Positions 1-10,800 of a stretch of DNA of 64,000 nt are shown piece by piece. Made by a program: the position numbers and the translations under genes. The notes beneath the pieces are model-generated. The model saw only the letters and a program-made list of their open reading frames with translations. It did not search any database and had not been told where the DNA came from. The DNA comes from Chitinophaga sp. sic0106 (GTDB taxonomy: Bacteria > Bacteroidota > Bacteroidia > Chitinophagales > Chitinophagaceae), in contig NZ_JAHUWJ010000013.1 in the NCBI RefSeq assembly GCF_019219075.1, positions 124,001-188,000 of the forward strand. The letters run 5' to 3'. Position 1 is the first letter of the stretch; the number at the start of each line of letters is the position of its first letter.

Positions 1-472
1 AATGGATGCTGACTTTTCCCATAACCCGAAAGACCTCATCCGCCTCTATGACGCTTGTGCCAAAGGCGGTGCTGACGTATCCGTAGGCTCCCGCTATGTA
101 AGTGGCGGTAAAACTGAAAACTGGCCATGGGACAGAGCAGTGCTTTCCAAAGGAGCCTCCATTTATGTAGGACTCATCACCTGGATGCCTGTTAAAGATC
201 CTACCGCAGGCTTTGTGTGCTATACCAGCGCCGTGCTGGAAGCCATCAACCTCGACCAGATCCAGTTCGTAGGCTACGCCTTCCAGATAGAAATGAAATT
301 CACTGCCTGGAAACTCGGCTTCAAAATAGCCGAAGTGCCTATCACCTTCAAGGATCGTAAAGAAGGCTACTCTAAAATGAGTAAAGGCATCATCAAGGAA
401 GGTGTGCTGGGCGTACTGAAAATCCAGTGGCAAAGCCTCTTCCGCAAGTACAAGAAAAGAGTAAGTAACTAG
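1..472 (+). CDS. Polyprenol monophosphomannose synthase-like GT2 glycosyltransferase (5' truncated)
   Basis: C-terminal 156 residues of a family 2 glycosyltransferase of the dolichol/polyprenol-phosphate mannose synthase type, which moves mannose from GDP-mannose to a lipid phosphate at the inner membrane. The first residues in the window hold the DADFSHNP motif, which lies well inside this family, so the gene begins left of the window and about 80-90 residues are missing; the ATG at base 2 is not the true start. The GSRYVSGG stretch and the basic tail (FRKYKKR) also fit. Family assignment is firm, the exact acceptor lipid is inferred. A hairpin follows the stop codon. Confidence 0.85.
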   Translation, partial: MDADFSHNPKDLIRLYDACAKGGADVSVGSRYVSGGKTENWPWDRAVLSKGASIYVGLITWMPVKDPTAGFVCYTSAVLEAINLDQIQFVGYAFQIEMKFTAWKLGFKIAEVPITFKDRKEGYSKMSKGIIKEGVLGVLKIQWQSLFRKYKKRVSN

Positions 473-480
473 TATAGCAC

Positions 481-510
481 CTGTGCAATGGTACCAACCC
501 CATTGCACAG
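481..510. terminator. Perfect 11-bp inverted repeat after the mannosyltransferase
   Basis: Arms CTGTGCAATGG (481-491) and CCATTGCACAG (500-510) with an 8-base loop. It starts 8 bases after the stop codon. No T-run follows, so it may be an mRNA 3'-end stabiliser or weak terminator rather than a classical one. Confidence 0.55.
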
Positions 511-539
511 GACTGCAAACCCGCTCCCGGCGGCCCATC

Positions 540-1427
540 ATGAAAAAAGCATTTCTCGAACTCCATCTTTCGGTATTCCTCGCTGGATTCACCGGTATTT
601 TAGGTAAACTCATTACCCTCAACGAAGGAATGCTTGTATGGTATCGCCTTCTGATCACCTGCATCAGCATGTATTTCCTGTTTCGCTACCAGGGCGCCCT
701 TAAAAAGTTGCCTTGGAAAGATATCATACCTATCGGCAGCACAGGGGTGATCGTAGCCTTACACTGGCTCTTTTTCTATGGGAGCATTAAATACGCCAAC
801 GTATCCATAGGCGTGGTATGCTTTTCGCTCACCAGCCTGTTTACCGCCATCTTTGATCCGCTGATCAACCGCCGCCGCTTTGATACGGTGGAAATGCTGC
901 TTAGTATGCTCACCCTGGCAGGGATTCTGCTCATCTTCCACTTTGATACGCAATACCGCACCGGCATCATTCTGGGTATTATCTCCGCTATGTTTGCCGC
1001 CTTGTTTACGGTATTCAATAAACGCCTCATTAAACGATTTGATACCAAAACCATCACCTTCTACGAACTCACAACGGGACTAGCGGTACTGAGTGTTTTC
1101 GCACCACTGTACCTCCACCTGTTTCCGGTGGCCAGCCTGCTGCCATCGACTATGGACTGGCTGTACCTGCTCATTCTCTCCTGGGCATGTACCATTTGCA
1201 TGTACCTGCTGAGTATGAGCGCCCTCAAAAAAATATCACCATTTACAGTAAACCTCTGCTTCAACCTGGAACCGGTGTATAGCATTATTCTTGCCTTCGC
1301 CATCTTCCATGAAAATAAATACCTCAATACGGCATTTTACGGTGGCCTGGCCTGCATTATTTTGTCTGTAGTGCTACAGATGGTAAGAGTGAGCCGCCAT
1401 CCGGAAACATTATCCACAGCGCATTAA
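540..1427 (+). CDS. EamA/DMT-family transporter
   Basis: A 295-residue very hydrophobic protein with about ten membrane helices arranged as two EamA repeats (roughly residues 1-130 and 140-290), as in drug/metabolite exporters of the inner membrane. The substrate cannot be told from sequence. An in-frame GTG at 483 would lengthen it by 19 residues, but that stretch (QWYQPHCTGLQTRSRRP) is not membrane-like and overlaps the hairpin at 481-510, so the ATG at 540 (MKKAFLEL) is preferred. It converges on the protease gene across a shared terminator. Confidence 0.85.
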   Translation: MKKAFLELHLSVFLAGFTGILGKLITLNEGMLVWYRLLITCISMYFLFRYQGALKKLPWKDIIPIGSTGVIVALHWLFFYGSIKYANVSIGVVCFSLTSLFTAIFDPLINRRRFDTVEMLLSMLTLAGILLIFHFDTQYRTGIILGIISAMFAALFTVFNKRLIKRFDTKTITFYELTTGLAVLSVFAPLYLHLFPVASLLPSTMDWLYLLILSWACTICMYLLSMSALKKISPFTVNLCFNLEPVYSIILAFAIFHENKYLNTAFYGGLACIILSVVLQMVRVSRHPETLSTAH

Positions 1428-1467
1428 AAAAAAGCCTGATGTCGCTTAAGGCATCAGGCTGATAAAA
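1425..1467. terminator. Bidirectional rho-independent terminator
   Basis: Stem AGCCTGATG (1433-1441) / CATCAGGCT (1452-1460), preceded on the plus strand by a run of A. Read on the minus strand the stem is followed by a U-run, so it best terminates the protease gene; it also closes the transporter gene. Confidence 0.8.
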
Positions 1468-1483
1468 TCAAATCAACTACTTT

Positions 1484-3913
1484 CTATTTCTGCCCCACAA
1501 TCAGAGGTTGCCTTTCCTTAGTACCGTTATACTCAATTTCAATATAGTACAAACCTTGTTTCAACTCGCTGATATTGAGTTGCGCTGCGCCTACATTCGT
1601 GAATTTCTGTTGCTTTACCCGGTTACCCATCTGATCAAACACCGTAACTACCTGTATTTGCACAGCCTTTTCCGCGCCTGCCGCTTTCATCATATTTCCA
1701 TCCTGTTTCTGGGTGATACTGATCGTATTAACTGCCGGATTCGGTGATACTGCGAACAGCGTCATCGGGCACGGTGCGTATACGGTAACACCATCATTCA
1801 CCGTTTGATTGCATGCATTTTTAGCAGTGATATTCACTCCACCGCCACCTTTTACAGCCACCCATGAAGTGGAAGAAGAAGGGCTGTAAATATTGATCTG
1901 ACTTGTACTTCCGCCCGGAGTGGATGTCCATACGTAATTGGTCAGCGGCATGTTGGGCGATGCGGAGATAAACCAATCCTGCCATCCGCCATCCCTGCAA
2001 GAGCCACTCATGGTGGAGGTGAGGCGCATGGTAGGTATGGTAGATACGTCCTTGGAGATGTTGATGCAGTTAGGTAAACTGGCCGTCAGTGTAAAGCTGC
2101 CAGCGCTAACTTTAGTAAGTGTCACGCTGTTGCCGGATATTGCCATAGACGCTACACCTGTCGGGTTAACTGACCAGGTAACAGTTTGACCGGATGGTAC
2201 GCCGGTGCAGGTGTAGGTAGCCGTACTACAGAAGCCCTCAGGACCGGTAAGCACCAGCGGAGCACTAGGTCCGGCAGCACCTACTCCCACTGCAAACCAG
2301 GCATCCTGCACAGCTTTCACCTGGCAGCTGCCGGCACCGTACAAGTCAGTGGCAGCGCTGATCATAGCGGTTCTAGCCGCGGAATAACCACTGTTGGCAT
2401 TCAGGTAAAACTGCTGCGCGCGCCATACAATATTGGCTGCCACATCCATCGTTTGCCCGATAACCCTGTAACTGTTTCCAATATCATTGCTACCGGAACC
2501 ACCTTCAGACAACAGGAAAAACCAATGGCTAAATACAGTGCTGTTGGTATGTATAGCAGCAGCAGAAAAAGGATCGCTATCCCAGTAAGTACCGCCATAG
2601 GTATCTGGGTTGTTCTTAAGGTTAGGATTACGCATGCTGCGCAAACAGGTGTAGTCTTTCACGATATACTCTCCTATTTCCCAGCGGTCGCAGCAAGCAT
2701 TTGCCCAGCTCTCTACTACCGACGCCCAGATGTCGCTCAGCCCTTCATTGAGCATACGCGCCTCCAGCGTTCCGTTTAACGCACAGGTAGATTGCGTAAT
2801 ACCATGGGCAATTTCATGGGCTACTGCATCTATCGACACCACTGGTTTAAACTTAACATCCCCATCTCCAAAAACAGCCCTTCTCACAGTGGGGTCCCAG
2901 AATGCATTATCCATAGTGCCCCCGTGTGCAAAGGATTCCATGGTACCTCCAAGGTTATCGTAGCTGTTGCGGCCACGCACAGTAGCCCAGTAATCAAATA
3001 CCATTTCAGCACCCCAATGAACATCATGACCGGCATTAGCGGTAGTCCAGTTGGTGGTGGTCCCGTTAAAATCTGTAAAGCCGGGATTCGTAGCGGAACT
3101 GGAACCATGATTATCGAAAGTATGGATATTGGCGGTTCTGCCATTGGTAGTACGCACTTCACGCAACCGGTAATTGCCGGTGGTATTATTGTCCATGGTC
3201 ACATTGCGGGTGCCCCAATACAGGCAAGCTACCGAACCGGGCACGTTTACATGCAATATGCGCGATTCTTTAGCCAGGATGCGGCCAGTGGCAGCATCTA
3301 CAAATACATCCAGGTCCAGGGCAGGCTCCAGGGCTTTAATGTGGAACTGCCACGCCAACCGGAAACTCTTTGTCTGCCGTTCATCCTTAAAAATAATCAG
3401 TGAGCCTTTGGGATACAACGTGGCCTTGGGATCGCGCTCTACTTCCCGGTAACGGGCCTGCACAGCTTCATCCTGCCAGCCGTACTTCGCTGCGTGGATA
3501 TCGCTGAGCGCATTGGCCAACGCAGCACTTTCATCTACACTAACGGCTACGGCTACCTTGCCGATATCCTTCAACTCCCCGTCAACAGACTCGATAATAC
3601 CATCGCGGCCATGCACGGCATAACTGCCGCCCCTCACCGGGAAGCCTTTGTAATACTGATTAAAATACTGGTGACTACGCCCATTATCCTCTGTTACGCG
3701 CCTGGAGAATCGCAGACTATCCTCCGCTCCCAGCTTCAGCGCTGACCTTAAAAAAACGGGTGCTTCGGTGGCACGCACGGGGCGCAGCTTTGGGTCAAGC
3801 CGAAGGAAGCGGGGCCTGCCGCTGGCGCTTGTGTCTGTTTCTAAAACCTGCTGTGCATGGAGGGATACATGCGCCAACAGTACAAAAATCAATAGGGTAA
3901 TTTTCATTTTCAT
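1484..3913 (-). CDS. Secreted thermolysin-like (M4) metallopeptidase with type IX sorting domain
   Basis: An 809-residue secreted zinc protease. Order of parts: signal peptide (MKMKITLLIFVLLAHVSLHA), FTP/PepSY propeptide region (to about 210), M4 catalytic domain with HEIAH at residues 366-370 and the third zinc ligand in NEGLSD (Glu390), the C-terminal M4 segment IHTNSTVFSH typical of the catalytic His region, a PKD/Ig-like stretch (about 560-720), and a C-terminal tail starting at PNPAVN and ending GLYYIEI...QPLIVGQ, the hallmark of T9SS type A sorting. It should therefore cross the outer membrane through the type IX system and act outside the cell. The open frame extends 14 codons further, but the signal peptide begins at MKMK (3913), which sets the start. 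Confidence 0.92.
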   Translation of the reverse strand: MKMKITLLIFVLLAHVSLHAQQVLETDTSASGRPRFLRLDPKLRPVRATEAPVFLRSALKLGAEDSLRFSRRVTEDNGRSHQYFNQYYKGFPVRGGSYAVHGRDGIIESVDGELKDIGKVAVAVSVDESAALANALSDIHAAKYGWQDEAVQARYREVERDPKATLYPKGSLIIFKDERQTKSFRLAWQFHIKALEPALDLDVFVDAATGRILAKESRILHVNVPGSVACLYWGTRNVTMDNNTTGNYRLREVRTTNGRTANIHTFDNHGSSSATNPGFTDFNGTTTNWTTANAGHDVHWGAEMVFDYWATVRGRNSYDNLGGTMESFAHGGTMDNAFWDPTVRRAVFGDGDVKFKPVVSIDAVAHEIAHGITQSTCALNGTLEARMLNEGLSDIWASVVESWANACCDRWEIGEYIVKDYTCLRSMRNPNLKNNPDTYGGTYWDSDPFSAAAIHTNSTVFSHWFFLLSEGGSGSNDIGNSYRVIGQTMDVAANIVWRAQQFYLNANSGYSAARTAMISAATDLYGAGSCQVKAVQDAWFAVGVGAAGPSAPLVLTGPEGFCSTATYTCTGVPSGQTVTWSVNPTGVASMAISGNSVTLTKVSAGSFTLTASLPNCINISKDVSTIPTMRLTSTMSGSCRDGGWQDWFISASPNMPLTNYVWTSTPGGSTSQINIYSPSSSTSWVAVKGGGGVNITAKNACNQTVNDGVTVYAPCPMTLFAVSPNPAVNTISITQKQDGNMMKAAGAEKAVQIQVVTVFDQMGNRVKQQKFTNVGAAQLNISELKQGLYYIEIEYNGTKERQPLIVGQK

Positions 3914-4275
3914 AAAACGCGGTTTTAAATAGTAATGCAACAATTTTAACCGCATCCACTGCCATTATATAGCAATGTGTAAGTTTACGGGGTAACGGTA
4001 GGGTATATACGACAGATCCTGATAAGTTGGAGTAGAGGTAAATAAAATAATTTCTTTTAACAGAGATGCCCCTTTCAGTTAAGAATGGCAGCCATAAACC
4101 GTAAATAAATAAGCTAAAGCATCTAATTGAATAATAAGGGAATAAACAGTGTTTTTGCTTCTAAAGGTAATTGTATCTAATTTGTCCAATAGTTGTCTTC
4201 CAGTGAACCCACGCCCAATTTGCGGCTGAAAGTCTGTTGCAAAGATTGCTCTATACCGATATGAAAAATTAACCA
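3914..4275. other. AT-rich divergent intergenic region
   Basis: This 362-base space separates the divergent protease and RHS genes and must hold both promoters. I found no exact TAnnTTTG box; the nearest is TAATTTG around 4176-4182 on the plus strand, one base short of consensus. No gene was seen. Confidence 0.4.
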
Positions 4276-7200
4276 ATGAATGTAAAAAGAATTTTAATGA
4301 ACACTGGAACTAGCATCAGTATCGTTCCTCAAGCACTATTATTAGTACTGGCATTAGTGTCATTTACAGTAAAAACCCATGCACAAGCAAAAAATTACAC
4401 GCTACCTCAGATTGTGCCAAAATCTCCGGATGTAGCCCAGATGGAAAAATATGGCGAAATTCCCGTATCACAGAGCACGGGGACTACCAATGTATCCATT
4501 AACCTTGCGACTATTGAGGTGGGCAAATTTACACTTCCGATCAACCTGCGCTACCAAAATAATGGTCTCAAAGTGGATGAAATAGCCTCTTCTATTGGGG
4601 AAGGATGGGTCTTGGACGCAGGTGGCATGGTATCCTTCAACCAGCGCGGTACTAATGACTTTGGCCCATATGGCCTCATGACAATGGGCACCACCAATCT
4701 TACCAAGTTCTTTAGTGGAACTATGACAGAGTTTGAACGAAGCAATTACCTGGATCAGGTGATTAATGATTTGCAAGACGGTGAATATGATCTCTATCAT
4801 TACAGTTTACCTTCAGGTGCGGGGTCGTTTTTCTTTGAAAACCCCAATAAAGCGGTCCTAATGCCCAAATCTGATTTACAGGTAAAACATCTGACAAACG
4901 GCATTCAAATAAATGACAATCAGGGAAACCGGTATTACTTCAATTCAATTGAACGTTCTGGTATATCCGATCCTACACAGATAGAAGTAAGAGCCTCTTT
5001 CAATGATATTTCTGCTTACAAGTTAACTAAAGTAATAACTGCTGAAAACCGCATTATTGAATTTAAATACAAGTCTTACAGTTTCAACTATTCCAAGACC
5101 AAATATAAGATTGACCATCTTAACACTTTAGGTGCTCCTTCAGGGTGTCCTATTTCTATGGTAAACACTTTTGATGAACATGTAGAAATTGAATACCTGC
5201 TACCTGATTCAATCATATTTGATCAGGGTTATGTTAAATTTAACCAAAGTCCAACTTACAGACAGGATATAATGCTAATTTCCAGTGGTGCGGCAATACC
5301 GTCCATTACAGGCTTCCAAATCGGAAATTCAAATGGACAAAAAGTAAAAGAATTTTACTTTACTCAGGGGTATTTTGACACTAATAAACGTCTGAAATTA
5401 ACAGGAATCACAGAGCAGAACAATAATGTCTCTGCAAGAAAATGGAACTTTAGTTACTATAATGAGATGTGGGCATTTCCTAGCTTTTATGATTACAGCA
5501 AAGATCATTGGGGATATTTTAATAATGCTGGTAATACATCTCTAATCCCGGAGGCAGATTACACCAAAATTGCTTACTTATGGAAGTCCTATAATATTAC
5601 ATATGCTAATCGACAAAGCAATTTTAGTGGTGCACTCACTGGTATGTTAAAAGAGATTACCTATCCAACAGGAGGTACAACCTTATTCGAGTATGAACCG
5701 AACCAGATAAAAGTTCGTGCCTATTCAGATATTCTGAATAAATCACCTTTTTTCAAAATTGATAATGCCAGTTCTTATGTACCCTTGGCAGGTGGGAGTA
5801 CGTTTGACAACACGACAGGCCATGTAGAAGGTTCCTTCACCCTTGCTGAGGATAAATATGTTAGAATGACTGCATTTGTAAACTATGACCCTGACTTTTT
5901 TGAAGACCCTCAACTATCATTCACAGGTCCCAAATTAGATGACATAGGCAAGGCCGTCTCAATGAACTATGACTATGTTACCAGAACATCCGGGGGAGAG
6001 GTATTTGCTTTACTTCCAGCTGGTACTTATACCTATTCCCTTACAGCTGGACGTACGTATGATCTCAACACAAACCAATATATACCAAGACATTGCCAAT
6101 TTTACATCTATGTTGAAACTCCCAATCCAGCACAACCCTTTATTGTAGGGGGATGCCGGATTGCTAAAATTTCCACAATAGAGAATACCAGCAGTCATCC
6201 CAATGTTGTCAAACGCTTTATTTACAGTGATAGTCTTGATCAGGTAACGTTCCGGAATATACCAAATTACCTATCCCGCCAGACGTCACTTGTTGTAAAT
6301 CCAAATGCACAACTCACTTGCTACGAATGTGGGAATCTGTATACAATTCATGATGAAAGTGTGGTTCCAGCAGCAGGAAGTCATATTGAGTACGCTTTTG
6401 TAACGGAATATGATTCCAGCGAAAACAAACTGCTTGGCAAAATAGAAAATAGGTTTCTGACATCTCAGAATATTGCAGGTAGTTACGGCCAACCATTCGT
6501 AGCACCCGTAAATACAAGTTGGAGGGGTGGATTGTTAGCTAATCAGAAAATTTATAAAGGGGAAGATAAGGACCATTTTGAATTAGTGCGTGAAATTAAT
6601 AATGAATATACAATCAACAGCGGGTTACATATGGTAAATGGAATTAAGCTTGATTATGGCGCCTATTGCTCTGCATCGGTCGGAAGAATTATTAACCAAA
6701 GCCTGTCCACCCTATTTACAGAACAATACTACCTGTCAAAAACGGTCACTACAGACTATATTTCGCCAACACAAAGCATTTCAACAGTAACGAATACAAC
6801 CGCTAATTCTACATTCCACAACTTACCGGTCACCACCTCACAGCTTACCAGTACGGAGCAGGTAGTTACAGCAAAAACCCTTTATTCTTTTGACTATGAT
6901 ACCACTTTAGTGTCTAACACTATAGCGAAAGGCATCAGAAACCTAAAAAGACTGAATATTTTGGTGCCGGTGGAGCAATTGCAAATCAAGTCCTTAAATG
7001 GTATTGAGTACGTGACCGATGGCATTCTCACCTGCTATCGGGATGATAAGGCTGTAACGGGCAAAGTATTGCAATTGAAGGTTGCTACCCCAATCCCGTT
7101 GACTCAATTTGTCCAAAGTTATATCAATTCAGGTGGTGATTTTATATTCGATAGCCTCTACGAGGAGAAAGCTACATTTGACAGTTATGATAATTACAAT

Positions 7201-7818
7201 AACGTTACTACCTGTCATTTAACGGGCAATTTACTAATGTCATATTTGTGGGATTACAAGAATATTTACCCGATTGCTAAAGCCACCAATGCTGACGGAA
7301 ATGACATCGCCTACACATCCTTTGAAGCTGATCAGAAAGGGAACTGGCAATTTTCAGGTACTCCAGTGACAGATATTAATGCACCAACCGGAAATAAATA
7401 TTATAATCTGTCTGGAGGAGTTTCAATAGATGGCTTAAATACAGGCAAGACCTATATTCTCACGTATTGGACCCCAGGGCCTAATGCTTTTACAATTAAC
7501 GGAACACAGAATGGCTATCCTGTAAAAGTAAAAACTTTAAATGGATGGTCGCAGTTCATGCATGTTATCTCAGGCATATCCACGATCAATTTCCCTAATA
7601 ACGGCCTGGTAGATGAACTTCGGTTATGCCCTGCTGATGCCCAGATGGAAACGTTTACCTATGATCCTATGATTGGCATTACCAGCCATTGTGATGAAAA
7701 AGGAATGATTACCTATTACAGCTATGATCCTTTTGGGCGTTTGTTGCTAATCCGCGACCAAAACGGGATGATAGTCCGTCAATTCGATTATCAGTATCAA
7801 AAACCTTTTAACAATTAG
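4276..7818 (+). CDS. Secreted YD/RHS-repeat protein (first gene of RHS pair)
   Basis: 1180 residues with an N-terminal signal peptide ending near THAQA. The N-terminal third (YGEIPVSQSTGTTNVSINL..., LPINLRY, SIGEGWVLDAGG) is the conserved head seen in large Bacteroidota RHS-associated proteins. The C-terminus has clear YD repeats (TYDPMIG, YYSYDPFGRLLLI, QFDYQYQ). It lacks the RHS core that marks the end of the shell and has no toxin domain. The next RHS gene starts 19 bases after its stop, so the two are probably co-transcribed and the products may form a shell together; this is inference. Codon choice is AT-rich compared with flanking genes, suggesting transfer. Confidence 0.8.
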   Translation: MNVKRILMNTGTSISIVPQALLLVLALVSFTVKTHAQAKNYTLPQIVPKSPDVAQMEKYGEIPVSQSTGTTNVSINLATIEVGKFTLPINLRYQNNGLKVDEIASSIGEGWVLDAGGMVSFNQRGTNDFGPYGLMTMGTTNLTKFFSGTMTEFERSNYLDQVINDLQDGEYDLYHYSLPSGAGSFFFENPNKAVLMPKSDLQVKHLTNGIQINDNQGNRYYFNSIERSGISDPTQIEVRASFNDISAYKLTKVITAENRIIEFKYKSYSFNYSKTKYKIDHLNTLGAPSGCPISMVNTFDEHVEIEYLLPDSIIFDQGYVKFNQSPTYRQDIMLISSGAAIPSITGFQIGNSNGQKVKEFYFTQGYFDTNKRLKLTGITEQNNNVSARKWNFSYYNEMWAFPSFYDYSKDHWGYFNNAGNTSLIPEADYTKIAYLWKSYNITYANRQSNFSGALTGMLKEITYPTGGTTLFEYEPNQIKVRAYSDILNKSPFFKIDNASSYVPLAGGSTFDNTTGHVEGSFTLAEDKYVRMTAFVNYDPDFFEDPQLSFTGPKLDDIGKAVSMNYDYVTRTSGGEVFALLPAGTYTYSLTAGRTYDLNTNQYIPRHCQFYIYVETPNPAQPFIVGGCRIAKISTIENTSSHPNVVKRFIYSDSLDQVTFRNIPNYLSRQTSLVVNPNAQLTCYECGNLYTIHDESVVPAAGSHIEYAFVTEYDSSENKLLGKIENRFLTSQNIAGSYGQPFVAPVNTSWRGGLLANQKIYKGEDKDHFELVREINNEYTINSGLHMVNGIKLDYGAYCSASVGRIINQSLSTLFTEQYYLSKTVTTDYISPTQSISTVTNTTANSTFHNLPVTTSQLTSTEQVVTAKTLYSFDYDTTLVSNTIAKGIRNLKRLNILVPVEQLQIKSLNGIEYVTDGILTCYRDDKAVTGKVLQLKVATPIPLTQFVQSYINSGGDFIFDSLYEEKATFDSYDNYNNVTTCHLTGNLLMSYLWDYKNIYPIAKATNADGNDIAYTSFEADQKGNWQFSGTPVTDINAPTGNKYYNLSGGVSIDGLNTGKTYILTYWTPGPNAFTINGTQNGYPVKVKTLNGWSQFMHVISGISTINFPNNGLVDELRLCPADAQMETFTYDPMIGITSHCDEKGMITYYSYDPFGRLLLIRDQNGMIVRQFDYQYQKPFNN

Positions 7819-7837
7819 TTCCAAATTCATACGATCA

Positions 7838-10800
7838 ATGAAGTCCTATACCATAATAATTCTTATATGCTGTATCTACATAGGTTCGGTTCATGCACAA
7901 ACCGGCATACCTGTCGCTGTACCAGGTGCCTATACCACGAATTCCATAAACTATGTGCGAACCTGGGAACCCTCACTTCCAACAACTGCAGCCTCCTTTG
8001 TTGTTGATCCATCCCGGACAACCGCCGAGGTAAAACAGTCTACCCAATATTTTGATGGACTTGGACGGCTGCTACAAACGGTAATCAAAGGAGCCAGTGG
8101 TAATAACAGAGATATCGTTGCGCCAATAATCTATGATGAATTTGGCCGTGAATCCTATAGGTATTTACCCTACGTACCTACTACTGGAAATATCGACGAT
8201 GGGAAATTTAAAATAGACCCGTTCGCTGCACAGAAAATTTTTTATGAAGATCCTGCATTAAATCCTACACTTCAGGGTGAGCAGTTCTTTTACACTCAGG
8301 TTGAGTATGACCAATCACCACTTAACAGAGTCATTAAAACTTATGCGCCAGGAAACAGCTGGGCACAACCAGCTGGTAGTCAACCTATTAAAACGGATTT
8401 TAATGTAAATACATTATTAGATTCAGTAAAAATATGGAGTATGACTGGTACGCTCCCTACTTTGGTTGGTGAATATGGTGCTGGCCAATTGTTTAAGTCT
8501 GTCGTGTCAGATGAGCACAATAACCGAATCATTGAGTATAAAAATAAAAATGAACAGCTGATACTGAAAAAGGTACAGGAAGCTTCCCCCCCCCCTGGTG
8601 CTCACAGTGGTTGGTCCTGCACTTATTATATTTATGATGACTTAGATAAATTACGTTTTGTAATTCCTCCGGTAGCAGTGGAAAAGATTATTGCAAACAT
8701 TCCCGTATCCGTAGTAGAAGAGGAATATTGCTTTCAATATCAATATGATGAACAAGGCCGCATGATCTACAAAAAGATACCGGGTGCCAAACCGGTTGAA
8801 ATGGTGTATGATATACGGAACCGATTGGCCTTTTGCAGGGACGGGAACATGAATAAAAACGGTAATCAGTATTGGATAATGACACTATATGATGACCTAA
8901 ACCGTCCGGTAGAAACCGCGCTTTACCAATCTGACATCTCCAGGGAATCGCTACAGGCTGCAATGAATACCGCAATAAATACAGCTGGCAATTCCAGTTA
9001 TACTTTCCCTGGCATTAGCGACCTGTTGGTGGCAACACATGACCGCAACACCTACATAGCCACCAACAGCATTACTTTCGAGGAAGGATTTGAGACACCC
9101 ATTAATGCCGAAATACAAGCATATATCGACCCTACGGCAAACCTTGGTGTAACAAATTTCTCGATAAATAATCCACTGCCGAATCTCAATACTGCGTTAA
9201 TCACGCCACTTAGTTATATTTTTTATGACAACTATACTTTCCCTGGCAGCCAATCCTGCATCACCAGTGATCTGGCAAAACCAATTGCAGGGAACAATCT
9301 ATATACTGTTGCATCAGTAGCCACTGCACAAACAATCGGGTTGGTTACCGGTGTCAAAAACAGGGTGCTGGGTACCAATCAATGGCTCACTTCTACTACC
9401 TACTATGATTATAGGGGAAAGCCTATTCAGGTAATTACCGATAACATCACTAATGGACAAGAAATTGTTTCCAACTTGTATGACTTTAATGGTAAACTGG
9501 TAAGTAGTTATCTACGACAAAAAAATCCAGCAAGCGGTGTTACACCGGAAACAAAAGTTTTGACAGTCAACGATTATGACCCAGCCGGCCGTATTCTGAC
9601 CATCAGCAAACAAATTGACGATAATGGCCCTTTAAAAACAGTTTCACAAAACGAGTACGACGCACTTGGTAATATATCAAAGAAAACTCTAGGCAATGGT
9701 TTGGATGAATTATCCTATGATTATAATATTCGGGGATGGTTGCTTGGTGTAAACAGAGACTTTGTATCCTCTCCCACAACTAGTAAATTCTTTGGTTTTG
9801 AGTTAGGATATGATAATTCTAAGGCAGTTATTCCGGGTACTACCTATGTCCAACAACAATATAATGGCAACATTGCCGGTACAACCTGGCGGAGCAGAAC
9901 TGACAATATAGGACGTAAATACGATTATGTCTATGATCGATTAAACAGACTTACAGCGGCAGATTTCAATCAGCAGAATAGTGGAAGTACATCCTGGACA
10001 AAAGACCTGGTTAATTTTAGTGTCGATAATATTTCCTACGATAAGAATGGAAATATTGCAGCCTTAAAACAATGGGGCATGAATGGCGGCACAAAGACCA
10101 TTATTGATGACCTGAAATACGACTATAAAAATGGTAGTACTAATAAATTAAACCATGTTACAGACGCCAGTAACAATCCTTCCAGTATGTTAGGAGATTT
10201 TAAGGAAATTAATAAAGATGAAACGCAGGACTACTGGTATGATGACAATGGTAATCTAACCAAAGATAACAACAAGAATATTACTGCTATCAGCTACAAC
10301 TACCTCAATCTTCCTGAAATAATTGACATAACCGGCAAAGGTAGTATCCGGTATTTTTACGATGCAACAGGTAAAAAATTGCGTAAGGTTGTGTATGACA
10401 ATACTGCTAATCCAGCCAAAACTATCACAACTGATTACGAAGGGAATTTTGAATATAAAGAAAATAGGTTGGAGCAGTTCTCTCACGAAGAAGGACGTGC
10501 ACGCGCTATTGTTGCATCAGGAGTTCCTGTATCTTTCGTTTATGATTATTTCGAGAAAGATCACCTCGGAAATATCAGAATGGTCCTAACTGAACAAAAT
10601 AACATGGCCATCTACGCTGCTACAATGGAAACAACTAATGCCCCCACAGAAACATTACTTTTCAGTAATATTGACAATACCAGAGTGACAAAGCCAGCGG
10701 GCTATCCTGCGGATGGAAGCTCAGCAAACAAATCTGTAGCTAAATTGAGTGCACAGGGTACCTCAAAGAAAATCGGACCTTCTATAGTCTTACGTGTAAT

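Noticed and set aside
483..539. GTG start for the DMT transporter
   Set aside because: The added 19 residues are not membrane-like and overlap a perfect hairpin; ATG at 540 fits the family.
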